A stretch of DNA of 64,000 nt from Pseudomonas libanensis. GTDB taxonomy: Bacteria; Pseudomonadota; Gammaproteobacteria; Pseudomonadales; Pseudomonadaceae. The notes beneath the pieces are model-generated. The model was not told the origin of the DNA and made no database searches. It saw only the letters and a list, made by a program, of their open reading frames with translations. The DNA lies in assembly GCF_001439685.1 (NCBI RefSeq), contig NZ_JYLH01000009.1, forward strand, positions 124,001-188,000, in the 5' to 3' direction. How positions within the stretch are numbered: position 1 is the first letter of the stretch; every line of letters starts with the position of its first letter. The translations under genes and the position numbers were made by a program. Positions 8,755 to 17,244 of this stretch are shown here, one piece after another.

Positions 8755-9921
8755 TTACAGACCGTGAGCCATGGCTTTGTCGATCAGCCAGTTCAGGGAC
8801 GGGCCACGGTCGCTGGTGACTTCCACCGGGCGGCCGGCGTAGGTGCTGTCCAACGGTGCATCCGGCTTGATCTGTACGCGGATGTCAGAGGACAGGTCGG
8901 CGCTGTTCAGGCTGGTGCTGCTGACGATGGTGCCGGTGCGAACCTGTTCTTCGTCGGCCACCTGGAAGCTCACTGGCGTACCCGGGCGCACATCACCGAA
9001 CTGGCGATAGGTGAAGCGTGCTTCCACATTGGCCTGGCTGCCACGTGGCACCAGTTGGAAGATCACGTCGCCCTTGCTGGCGTACTGGCCGTCGGCGACC
9101 AGTTGCTGGGCGACCACGCAATCGCATGGCGAGGTCAGGGTGCCGGTCATTTGCTTGCCGAACAGCTCTTCAACCTTGGCCGGTTGCAGTTGGTCTTCGT
9201 CCAGATGGCCCTTGAGTACATCTAGCATGCTGGTACTGAAAGTCGCCAGTGGCGCGCCTTTGGCCGCAACCGAATCACCTTTGAGCAGGCTCTGTACGGT
9301 GCCGTCACGGGGCATGGTCACGTTCATGCCCGGCACGCTGACGAGGCCGGCCTGGGCGTGGCTGACGAAGTACATGCCGTAGAGGGACTTGAAGACAAAA
9401 CCGAACGCGGCCAGGCCCACCAGGAAAATCGCCAGGCTGAACGTCACGGCGCGCAGGCGACCGAATGCGGTCATGCCGCTGCCGCCGTCCTTGACCTTGC
9501 GTGCCTTGGTGAAGTTGTCGCGTTGCAGGGTCGCCAGCACGTCGCCCATGGTCACGATGTCGCCGGACAGGTGCGAAGTGATCAGGTGGCGCAGGGTGGA
9601 AATGTCCTGGGCATCGAGGTTCTGGAACTGGCAGCCGGTGCGGCCGGTCTGGCGGTCGTAGGAGCGAATCTGCAGCTCCACATCCATGGCCAGGCCGAGG
9701 TTATCGATCACGAACTGCAGGCGGCCCTTGTGTACCTGGCCGACGGTGAGCGGCTGGGTCGCGGTGAAGGCCAGGCCGCCGGCGGACAGGTCGATGACCC
9801 GCGCTTCGGTCGGCGTGCGGTCGCTGTTGAAGAAGCGCAGCTTGGCCGGGATTTTGACCCGTGCATGTTGGCGCTGGGCTTCGGATTCGTGGACAACGTT
9901 GGCGTTTACTTGGCTGTTCAT
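8755..9921 (-). CDS. alg44: Alg44, c-di-GMP-binding alginate polymerisation/export protein
   Basis: Inner-membrane co-polymerase that activates Alg8 when bound to c-di-GMP. The 388 aa show an N-terminal PilZ domain with the ligand residues R17 and R21 (QRQHAR) and D44/S46 (DLSAGG), at the same numbers as P. aeruginosa Alg44. A single membrane helix follows near residues 155-175 (VTFSLAIFLVGLAAFGFVF), then a periplasmic HlyD/MFP-like domain (VSVPGMNVTMPRDGTVQSLL; CDCVVAQQLVADGQY). Placed between alg8 and algK as in all known alginate operons. Confidence 0.97.
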   Translation of the reverse strand: MNSQVNANVVHESEAQRQHARVKIPAKLRFFNSDRTPTEARVIDLSAGGLAFTATQPLTVGQVHKGRLQFVIDNLGLAMDVELQIRSYDRQTGRTGCQFQNLDAQDISTLRHLITSHLSGDIVTMGDVLATLQRDNFTKARKVKDGGSGMTAFGRLRAVTFSLAIFLVGLAAFGFVFKSLYGMYFVSHAQAGLVSVPGMNVTMPRDGTVQSLLKGDSVAAKGAPLATFSTSMLDVLKGHLDEDQLQPAKVEELFGKQMTGTLTSPCDCVVAQQLVADGQYASKGDVIFQLVPRGSQANVEARFTYRQFGDVRPGTPVSFQVADEEQVRTGTIVSSTSLNSADLSSDIRVQIKPDAPLDSTYAGRPVEVTSDRGPSLNWLIDKAMAHGL

Positions 9922-9958
9922 AATGTTCTAGTTCCTAGTTAATTCAGGCTTGGCAGGG

Positions 9959-11440
9959 TCAGACCATCATCAGCAACACGGCAACGAAGATACTGCCGGC
10001 GGAGAAGGTCATGGTCCGAGACGACCAGGTGTTGAACCAACGTTGAAAGCTGGCCAAATCGCGGGTCAGTTTGGTGTCCTGGCGGGTCCAGGACTGTTGA
10101 TCAAGGCGGAAGAACACGTAGATCTTCACCAACGCGCCCATGATCTGGTTGTAATAGAGAATCATCGGGTAGGCCGGGCCGATCTTGTGGCCCGAGCACG
10201 ACAGCAGCAGGGTCAGGATCAGGCGGGTGAGGCCGATCCACAGCAGGTAGACCAGGATGAACGCGCCGCCGTACTTGAAGGTGGCAATCATCGCCACGGT
10301 CAGGCCAAGCAGCGAGGTCCACATCGACACGCGCTGGTCGAACAGCACCACGCTGGTGAACAGGCCGAGGCGACGTACACCCAGGCCGAGGGCGCGGGAG
10401 TTCTGACGCAGGTTGTTGCCGTACCAGCGGAACATCAGCTTGCGGCTGGCCTTGATAAAGCTCTTTTCCGGCGGGTGCTCCACGGTGTTGATCGCGGCGT
10501 CCGGCACGTAGAAGGTGTCGTAGCCCAGGCGCATCAGGCTGAACCAGCTGGACTTGTCATCCCCGGTGAGGAACTTGAAGCGGCCCAGGCGCCAGTGTTG
10601 CAGCGAGTCGCTTTCCACGTCGGCGATAAAGCCCGGGTCGGTGACCACGCTGGCACGGAACACCGACATGCGCCCGGTCATGGTCAGCACGCGCTTGGAC
10701 AGGGCCATCGAGCACATGTTGATGTGGCGCTGGGCGAAGCGCAGCTTGTGCCATTCGCTCATGATGTAGCCGCCGCGCACTTCGCAGAATTCGTTGGTGG
10801 TCAGGCCGCCGACATTGCCGAACAGCTGGAACCAGGGCACGGTCTTGCGCACCACGCCTTCAGCGAGCACGGTGTCGCCATCGATTACGGCTACCACGGC
10901 GCGGTCATCCGGCAGGTGGCGAGAGATAGCACGGAAGCCAAAGGCCAGGCCGTCACGCTTGCCGGTACCGGCGATGCGCACGAAATCGAGCTTGACGTGG
11001 GCCGGCGGGTTCAGCTTTTCCCAGAGGCTCTTGACCAGCAGCTCATCGGACATTTCCACCAGCGAGCAGACCACGGTCGTAGGGAAGCCGCATTCGATGG
11101 CTTCACGGATCACCGAGCTGTAGACCTGGGCGGTGGTCAGCGCGTCGATACGGAAACTGGTGACCATCAGGAACACATGGGACGGGTCGGCGGCCTTGCC
11201 CAGCTTGCGCACTTTGCGGCGCAGGTGCGGGTAAACCACGTACAGGAACAGCATGCCGCGAAAGAAATGCGTCGCGCCCATGGAGTAGCGCCAGATACCC
11301 ACGGCACCAATCAGGAAAATAAAATTCTTCGATTGCGAGTCGAAGGTGCTCGCCGGCAACAGCAGGGCGAGACCCATCAGCAGGCTGAGGAAGAACAACC
11401 AGCCGGCCGCTTGCAGAAATATATGTTTTAACTTGGACAT
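9959..11440 (-). CDS. alg8: Alg8, alginate polymerase (GT2 glycosyltransferase)
   Basis: Membrane-embedded processive glycosyltransferase that polymerises GDP-mannuronate. Start chosen at ATG 11440 (MSKLKHIFLQAAGWLFFLSL), giving 493 aa, matching the ~494 aa family; an ATG at 11449 would add three residues. The membrane helices at both ends flank a cytosolic GT-A domain with AVIDGDTVL (metal-binding DGD), TGDDKSSWF (second Asp pair) and the acceptor-side RKLMFRWYGNN. Lies 83 bp downstream of algD. Confidence 0.97.
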   Translation of the reverse strand: MSKLKHIFLQAAGWLFFLSLLMGLALLLPASTFDSQSKNFIFLIGAVGIWRYSMGATHFFRGMLFLYVVYPHLRRKVRKLGKAADPSHVFLMVTSFRIDALTTAQVYSSVIREAIECGFPTTVVCSLVEMSDELLVKSLWEKLNPPAHVKLDFVRIAGTGKRDGLAFGFRAISRHLPDDRAVVAVIDGDTVLAEGVVRKTVPWFQLFGNVGGLTTNEFCEVRGGYIMSEWHKLRFAQRHINMCSMALSKRVLTMTGRMSVFRASVVTDPGFIADVESDSLQHWRLGRFKFLTGDDKSSWFSLMRLGYDTFYVPDAAINTVEHPPEKSFIKASRKLMFRWYGNNLRQNSRALGLGVRRLGLFTSVVLFDQRVSMWTSLLGLTVAMIATFKYGGAFILVYLLWIGLTRLILTLLLSCSGHKIGPAYPMILYYNQIMGALVKIYVFFRLDQQSWTRQDTKLTRDLASFQRWFNTWSSRTMTFSAGSIFVAVLLMMV

Positions 11441-11523
11441 AAGCGTCATCCGCAGGGGGAGGAGGCTTCAGGCTGCAAGCGCTGGGGATAAAGACACTTG
11501 CAGCCTGAAACTTGCCGTTGCTG

Positions 11524-12840
11524 TTACCAGCAAATACCTTCGGTACGGCCGCTCACGCTGGTGGCCTTGGACATAAAGCCCACCAGGTCGACCACTTGCT
11601 TGCCATGCGGGGCGTTCTGCGCCAGGGCACGGAACTTCTCATCGCGGTTGCCCAGGATGATCACGTCGGAGTTGTTGATTACGTCGTCGAAGTTCGAGTT
11701 GAGCAGGGACGACACGTGGGGGATCTTGCCTTCGATGTAGTCCTTGTTCGCACCGTGCACACGGGCGTACTCGACGTTGCTGTCGTAGATGCTCAGGTCG
11801 TAGCCCTTGCCGATCAGCATTTCCGCCAGTTCCACCAGTGGGCTTTCACGCAGGTCGTCGGTACCGGCCTTGAAGCTCAGGCCCAACAGCGCAACTTTGC
11901 GCTTGTCGTGGCTGGAAACGATGTCGAAGGCGTTCTGTACCTGAGACTCGTTGCTGCGCATCAGCGAGTTAAGCAACGGCGCTTCCACGTCCAGGGAGCC
12001 GGCGCGGTAGGTCAGGGCACGCACGTCTTTTGGCAAGCACGAACCGCCGAAAGCGAAGCCTGGGCGCATGTAGTACTGGGACAGGTTGAGGGTCTTGTCC
12101 TGGCAGACCACTTCCATCACTTCACGACCGTCAACGCCGACGGCCTTGGCGATGTTGCCGATCTCGTTGGCGAAGGTGACTTTGGTGGCGTGCCATACGT
12201 TGCAGGTGTACTTGATCATTTCGGCTACGGCGATGTCCTTGCGGATGATCGGCGCGTCGAGTTCTTCGTACAGCGATTGCAGGACATCGCCGGAGGCCTT
12301 ATCGAACTCGCCGATAACGGTCATCGGTGGCAGGTCGTAGTCGGCAATGGCAGTGGATTCACGCAGGAATTCGGGGTTGACCGCAACGCCGAAGTCGACG
12401 CCGGCTTTCTTGCCGGAGCAGTCTTCGAGGATCGGGATTACCACGTTTGCGACGGTGCCCGGCAGTACGGTGCTGCGCACTACGATGGTGTGGCGGGTGG
12501 TCTTGTCACGCAGCACAAAACCGATCTCGCGGCACACAGATTCGATGTAGTTGAGCTCCAGGTCGCCATTTTTCTTGCTTGGCGTACCGACGCAGATCAT
12601 CGACAGGTCGGTGTCACGAATGGCTTCGGCGAAGTTGGTGGTACCGCGCAGCCGGCCAGTCTCGATACCCTGGCTCAACAGTTCGCCCAGACCCGGTTCA
12701 ACGATTGGCGATTTACCCGCGTTGATCAGGTCGATCTTTTCCTTGGAGATGTCTACGCCGACCACTTCGTGGCCACGGGCAGACAGGCAACCGGCACAGA
12801 CTGCGCCAACGTAACCCAAACCAAATATGCTGATACGCAT
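11524..12840 (-). CDS. algD: AlgD, GDP-mannose 6-dehydrogenase
   Basis: Rate-limiting NAD-dependent oxidation of GDP-mannose to GDP-mannuronate, first gene of the operon. ATG 12840 is preceded by GAGG 8 nt upstream; the 438 aa start MRISIFGLGYVGAVCAGCLS, a Rossmann fold GxGxxG. The catalytic cysteine is C268 in GGSCLPKDVRAL, the same number as in P. aeruginosa AlgD. Conserved GTPSKKNGDLEL and LLGLSFKAGTDDLRESP segments are present. Transcription is expected from the AlgU-like promoter about 480 nt upstream. Confidence 0.98.
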   Translation of the reverse strand: MRISIFGLGYVGAVCAGCLSARGHEVVGVDISKEKIDLINAGKSPIVEPGLGELLSQGIETGRLRGTTNFAEAIRDTDLSMICVGTPSKKNGDLELNYIESVCREIGFVLRDKTTRHTIVVRSTVLPGTVANVVIPILEDCSGKKAGVDFGVAVNPEFLRESTAIADYDLPPMTVIGEFDKASGDVLQSLYEELDAPIIRKDIAVAEMIKYTCNVWHATKVTFANEIGNIAKAVGVDGREVMEVVCQDKTLNLSQYYMRPGFAFGGSCLPKDVRALTYRAGSLDVEAPLLNSLMRSNESQVQNAFDIVSSHDKRKVALLGLSFKAGTDDLRESPLVELAEMLIGKGYDLSIYDSNVEYARVHGANKDYIEGKIPHVSSLLNSNFDDVINNSDVIILGNRDEKFRALAQNAPHGKQVVDLVGFMSKATSVSGRTEGICW

Positions 12841-13327
12841 CGCATTTACCTCTTTGTCACTGAAGACGTTCTTAATCATGCCAATAGATGGCCGGAGTTC
12901 ATGTTTGCAAGCGTCACTGATGCCGCGAAAGTTAGGCGAATAGACGCCGACTTGCCGCGTGCAGGCATGTTGAATAGTGAGTGACTAACTATTGCACTCA
13001 AGTTGTGCGCAACTTGGCCTTTTTATTGGGGCTTGCCCTGAAATGCAGCCGGGCTTCCTTGGTGGAGGGCTCCGGCGCCAGTGCCGCAGGGCATTGATAC
13101 AGGCTGAAAGCCTTTTGATATCAATGCCTTGGGTTTTCACCACTGGCTCATTTAGGTCAGCGCTGCCTTGGCCTTCAGGGGTTGGCAATAAGTGCTTATC
13201 GCTACCCTCAACTCAAACAGTTGATCTTATGACCATAGAGTCAAAGTGTTTTATGACAACTTGACTACTTCCGTTGGTCGCTGTGTAAGTCATCTCTTAC
13301 GTAAACAGAGAATTTCGTTACCGGTGG
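12841..13327 (-). promoter_or_regulatory. Long 5' leader of algD
   Basis: About 480 nt without a convincing gene on either strand, lying between the predicted promoter and the algD start. P. aeruginosa algD also has a long untranslated leader that is a target of post-transcriptional control, so a similar role is likely here. I saw no recognisable riboswitch. Confidence 0.6.
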
Positions 13328-13370
13328 TATGAGCGGCGCTTCAGGATGAAGTTCCTGGCCGCTCATCCTG
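13328..13370 (-). promoter_or_regulatory. AlgU (sigma-22/RpoE-like) promoter of the alginate operon with overlapping inverted repeat
   Basis: On the minus strand GGAACTT (-35, 13355-13349) is followed by 16 nt and TCATA (-10, 13332-13328), fitting the AlgU consensus GAACTT-N16/17-TCnnA. An 8-bp perfect inverted repeat, CAGGATGA at 13342-13349 and TCATCCTG at 13363-13370, brackets the -35 box. A second pair, GAGCGGC at 13331-13337 and GCCGCTC at 13358-13364, overlaps it. The repeats are candidate operator sites for an activator or repressor of algD. Confidence 0.72.
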
Positions 13371-13620
13371 TTTCCGGAAATTTCTTGAAATATTAGAAAA
13401 GATGGCACTGGCACTATAGTGATAGCACTTGCTATTTAGGCCAGTAGTTATGGGGAGTTGGAGAGCGAAGATAGTTTTGTGCCACTACTGATTAAAAAAA
13501 GTGGTGCCACTACGAAAAAAACCGACGAGTGTCGAGTGAAGAAATCGTTAGGGTTGTAACTGGGTATTTTTCTGACGCCAAATAAATGACGATTTTTGAG
13601 ATGAAATGCAGGCAAAAAAT
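13371..13620. other. Intergenic region upstream of the algD promoter
   Basis: No gene seen. It contains a perfect 10-bp palindrome CACTATAGTG at 13412-13421 and a direct repeat of GTGCCACTAC (around 13480 and 13504) separated by an A-rich tract. These may be binding sites for alginate regulators that act far upstream of algD, but no specific site could be assigned. Confidence 0.35.
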
Positions 13621-13707
13621 GTGGGAGCTGGCTTGCCTGCGATTGCGGTGTATCAGCAACATGTGAGTCGGCTGGCCCTCCGCTATCGCAGGCAAGCCAG
13701 CTCCCAC
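13621..13707. repeat. REP pair downstream of yaaA
   Basis: GTGGGAGCTGGCTTGCCTGC and its perfect inverse copy, ending at 13707, flank about 40 bp. It lies 26 bp after the yaaA stop and can serve as its transcript end. Confidence 0.93.
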
Positions 13708-13733
13708 ATTTGATGTTGGGGGCTGTACCGGCC

Positions 13734-14513
13734 TTATTCCGGTGCGTGATCGCGCAAAAACACCAAATTGTCCGGCTTGGACTGCTCCGCATTGAAGCGG
13801 TAACCCTGCACATCGAACTGCTTGAGCTGCGCCGGGTCGTTGATGCGTTCTTCAATCACAAAACGGCTCATCATGCCCCGGGCCTTTTTCGCGTAGAAGC
13901 TGATGATCTTGTACTGGCCGTTCTTCAGGTCCTTGAACTCGGTGTTGATGACCCGCGCATTCAGGGCTGGGCGCTTGACCGCCGAGAAGTATTCGTTGGA
14001 GGCCAGGTTGAGCAGCACGTCATCGCCCTGTGCGGCCAGTGCTTCGTTCAGCCACTCGCTGATGCGCGTGCCCCAGAAGGCGTAGAGGTCCTTGCCACGG
14101 GCGTTGGCCAGCTTGGTACCCATCTCCAGGCGGTACGGCATCATCAGGTCCAAGGGGCGTAGCAGGCCGTAGAGGCCGGAGAGCATGCGCAGGTGATCCT
14201 GGGCGTAGCTGATATCGGCATCGCTGAAGGTCTCGGCGTTGAGACCGGTGTAGACATCGCCCTTGAACGCCAGCAGCGCCTGCTTGGCATTGGCCGGAGT
14301 GAAGGCGGGCGTCCAGCTGCCAAAGCGGGCGGCGTTGAGGCCACCGATCTTGTCGGAGACGTGCATCAACTCGCTGATCTGTGCCGGGCTCAGTTCGCGC
14401 AACTGTTCGATCAGTTCCTGGGAATGGTCCAGGTATTGCGGCTGGGTGAAGCGCGCAGTGACCGGCTTTGACTCGAAGTCGAGGGTTTTGGCGGGGGAAA
14501 TCACCATCAGCAT
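13734..14513 (-). CDS. yaaA: YaaA, peroxide stress protein (DUF328/UPF0246)
   Basis: YaaA family, reported to lower free iron and protect DNA during hydrogen peroxide stress. The 259 aa begin MLMVISPAKTLDFES, the family signature, with AGGAG 8 nt before the ATG. Conserved GRFGSWTPAF-like, LSGLYGLLRPLDLMMPYRLEMG and C-terminal PDNLVFLRD segments are present. Usual length about 258 aa. Single gene upstream of the algD promoter region. Confidence 0.95.
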   Translation of the reverse strand: MLMVISPAKTLDFESKPVTARFTQPQYLDHSQELIEQLRELSPAQISELMHVSDKIGGLNAARFGSWTPAFTPANAKQALLAFKGDVYTGLNAETFSDADISYAQDHLRMLSGLYGLLRPLDLMMPYRLEMGTKLANARGKDLYAFWGTRISEWLNEALAAQGDDVLLNLASNEYFSAVKRPALNARVINTEFKDLKNGQYKIISFYAKKARGMMSRFVIEERINDPAQLKQFDVQGYRFNAEQSKPDNLVFLRDHAPE

Positions 14514-14648
14514 GAAGTTGGCTCCTGGAATCGTGGCGTATAGCGTGGGCGCGATTCTAGGGGTTGGGGCGTTTTGACTCCACCTATGATGGTGATAGGC
14601 GTGTCTTGCCCCGTCCGTGGTCGAGAAATCGAGTGGATTGAGGGGCCG

Positions 14649-15563
14649 TCAAGTCTGCACGTAAAAGTGATAACGATGAGCGACGGTTAATTCTTCCTGA
14701 CCGGACGTGGGGTTTGCATGAAATGCGCCAAAGAAAAACAGGTAGGTTTTCTGGGCTTGTGGTGTCTGGTTAGTGAGTTGCGTCCCCAGCGTTCGTCCTG
14801 CGGCGCTCGAGTTGAGGATGGCGGCATCAACAATGACAACCTTGGGTACGGTGCTGGCTGTTTGCTCTTTCAGGAGAATATGAAAGTCGCCGTTGGACGC
14901 CCTCCCGGATACCACGGAGGCGGTATGAATTCTCTCCCCAATTGGAAGCATCGTTTGCGTATTTAGATAGTCGAATGGGTAGAAGGCTGATGCATAGGTA
15001 CCTTCGGTGTTCCAGTGAGCTTCCAGTGGTTGTCCCCTGCGGGCTTGTTGTGTCAGTTCGAGCCAGGCCTTGGCGAACTTCTCGACCCGCTGAGACTGGC
15101 TTTGGCTGGTGCCTGCCCCGACTTGGGATCGCCCTGAAGCAGATGTGCCCGATGGGTTTATCTGCCCTGGAGCGCCAGGCTTTGAGCCTCCCGTACCTGG
15201 GGATGTGGCGCCTGGGTCGGCCCATACCACGGGGATACCGGTATTTAACGGGTGGGCGGGCTGTGTGGGGGATACAGTGGATGAGGTCTGGGCTGTCTGT
15301 GCGGGTTTGCGATCACATCCGTCGATGTGTTTTCCACGAAAATGGGAGGAGGGCGTTATTTTCCTGTCCTTCTTGGCCTCGGCGGGTGCAATGATGGTGA
15401 TACTGACTTTGACGTTGCAGCGCGGGTTGGCACACTCAACTTCTACTGCATTGTTCGCGCTGGCTGAGGTCGGGTAGATCTTCTCGATGTCTTCAATGGA
15501 AACCAGGTCGCCGATTTGACCCAATGTTGCATGACTTCTGCTCAACCTTGCTTGTTCATGCAT
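14649..15563 (-). CDS. Hypothetical protein with N-terminal Cys/His (zinc-like) motif
   Basis: Not recognised. 304 aa from ATG 15563 (GGGA 9 nt upstream; a TTG at 15569 is an alternative). Residues ~35-80 hold a CxxxxC pair (CANPRCNV) followed by HFRGKHIDGC, an arrangement resembling the zinc-binding N-terminus seen in CoiA-like proteins. A Pro/Gly/Ser/Thr-rich linker (~85-155) leads to a C-terminal domain with WNTEGTYASAFYPFDYLN and a beta-rich end. No signal peptide or membrane helix. Isolated, transcribed away from the deacetylase gene. No function assigned. Confidence 0.75.
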   Translation of the reverse strand: MHEQARLSRSHATLGQIGDLVSIEDIEKIYPTSASANNAVEVECANPRCNVKVSITIIAPAEAKKDRKITPSSHFRGKHIDGCDRKPAQTAQTSSTVSPTQPAHPLNTGIPVVWADPGATSPGTGGSKPGAPGQINPSGTSASGRSQVGAGTSQSQSQRVEKFAKAWLELTQQARRGQPLEAHWNTEGTYASAFYPFDYLNTQTMLPIGERIHTASVVSGRASNGDFHILLKEQTASTVPKVVIVDAAILNSSAAGRTLGTQLTNQTPQAQKTYLFFFGAFHANPTSGQEELTVAHRYHFYVQT

Positions 15564-15779
15564 TTTCAAAAATCCCTTTAAGCGTTCAAGTAAGTGTTTG
15601 TGACGCGTTCTACGAGTTAAAAACCACGGACTCTACCGACAAAGGCACATCCGCGCCAATGTGAGGCTGACCGTAACGCGTAAACGTACGGTCGGCGTTA
15701 TGGGGCGGTGGTTCCACAACGGCTGGGTACGGTGCTGATCAGCTATAGTGCCGTTCGTCTTTGGTAAGGGGGAACTTCG

Positions 15780-16904
15780 GTGCGAATTGCGCTTTTATTA
15801 TCAGCCAGTCTGTTATGTCTGAACGTTTACGCCGCCCCGGCGGATGTGGCCAGTCTGGACCGTGGCACCTGGCCCGAAAAACTCAGCAGCCCGGCGCTGT
15901 TCGATGTGGCCTCGCGCGCAGAAATCCTCATGTTCGCCCACGGCCTGCTGGCCAGTGAATCCCTGGATGACGCTGCACTCAAACAGCGCCTGGGCTTGAA
16001 GATTATCAACCTGGCCGCGATCGACGACCTGCGTCGCCAGCTCTGGCAACGGCTGTTGGAGAACTACAGCTTCGCCCAGCAAAGCTGCGAAGAAGATGCC
16101 TCGTTCTGCTTCCTGGTGGACAACATGGACGACCTGCGTGAGCAGGCTGGCAAGTTCGAGGTCAGTGACAACTCTTTCTATATAGGCTGGGCCGCCCCCA
16201 GCCGGCACTTCCACGAGCGCTATCTCGACGAACTGCTGCGCAAGGCCGCGCTGTTCCCGCAGATCAGCAGTGAAGTGGCGCGCTTTGGCGACCATGAGCG
16301 CAATGGCGATGAGCTCAACGACCGCATGTTCCTGCTGACCTTCGATGGCGGCCCTGCACCGGTTGGCGGCAATACCGACTGGCTCACCGACTACCTGCGC
16401 AAACAGAAGATGAACGCCACGTTCTTTGCCCTCGGCAGCAGCTTGCAAACCCGGGTAGAGCGTAGTTCTGCCGCCGATGTGCAGGCGCTGTACCAGGGGC
16501 AGTGCGTAGGTACCCAGGGTTGGGAGTACCGTTCCCACAGCCATTGGGTCGACTGGCAAAGCTCCATCACCCGCAGTGCCGCGCTGGTGCAGCACCTGAT
16601 GCCGGAAAACTATCTGCCGCTGTTCCGTCCACCCTATGGGCAGCGCCGCGCGGACAGCCAGGGTTTTTTCCAGCAGCAGGGTTTGCAGGTGGCGTTGTGG
16701 GACATCGATTCCCAGGACGAGCCGGGCAAGCTCAAGGCCGATGAGTCGGCGCAGCGGGTGCTGACGCTGATGCTGCTGTGGCGCAAAGGTGTGATTGCCT
16801 TTCACGACACTCAGGACAAGGCGCGGATGGCAATACCGATGGTGTTGCAGGCAACGGCGCAGAGTGGCTTGGGTTGGCAGGAGTGCCGCGAGGCATTTCG
16901 CTGA
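15780..16904 (+). CDS. Secreted polysaccharide deacetylase-like (NodB fold) protein with degenerate metal site
   Basis: 374 aa from a GTG start at 15780 (GGGG about 10 nt upstream). The N-terminus MRIALLLSASLLCLNVYA is a signal peptide. A NodB-homology domain runs from ~184: LTFDGGP (usually TFDDGP; the second Asp at residue 190 is Gly), RSHSH at 251-255 (usually HTxSH; the first metal His is Arg), RPPYGQRR, WDIDSQD and a C-terminal VIAFHDT. The catalytic-base Asp, the Arg motif and the terminal His are kept, but two of three metal ligands are changed. It may be inactive or use another mechanism. Substrate unknown; it is not linked to the alginate operon. Confidence 0.85.
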   Translation: MRIALLLSASLLCLNVYAAPADVASLDRGTWPEKLSSPALFDVASRAEILMFAHGLLASESLDDAALKQRLGLKIINLAAIDDLRRQLWQRLLENYSFAQQSCEEDASFCFLVDNMDDLREQAGKFEVSDNSFYIGWAAPSRHFHERYLDELLRKAALFPQISSEVARFGDHERNGDELNDRMFLLTFDGGPAPVGGNTDWLTDYLRKQKMNATFFALGSSLQTRVERSSAADVQALYQGQCVGTQGWEYRSHSHWVDWQSSITRSAALVQHLMPENYLPLFRPPYGQRRADSQGFFQQQGLQVALWDIDSQDEPGKLKADESAQRVLTLMLLWRKGVIAFHDTQDKARMAIPMVLQATAQSGLGWQECREAFR

Positions 16905-17244
16905 GAATGCCCGGCCTTGCTGGGGATGAGGGATTTTTGGGGTGATTTGCTGCGACATTTCGATGCAGGCGGACTTCCGACTTTAACGGGGTGGCTGGCC
17001 TTCGGCTAGTGCTATTCGTCATCCTGAAAAATAAACTTCAAAAAAGCGTCAAAGTGCTTTTTCCTGTCATGGGTTTTGCGGTATTACGAAGTCAGACCGC
17101 CGAACCCTGCAACACAGGTGGCGTCTTCCAAGACTCCTCATGTGGGCACTGCACTTGACGTCACTCAGGTGTGGTCGGTGGTCGAATCGAGGCGCAGCAC
17201 CGCCCAGGTATTGCGTCGACTGGCTCCCACAAAGGTGACCGAGT
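16905..17244. other. Intergenic region before phoH
   Basis: 340 bp with no credible gene. I see no strong terminator, REP or recognisable operator. The phoH promoter presumably lies here but could not be pinpointed. Confidence 0.4.

Noticed and set aside
12985..13733. Small open frames (60-135 codons) in the region upstream of algD
   Set aside because: No start signals or family similarity, and several cross the REP doublet or the algD promoter.
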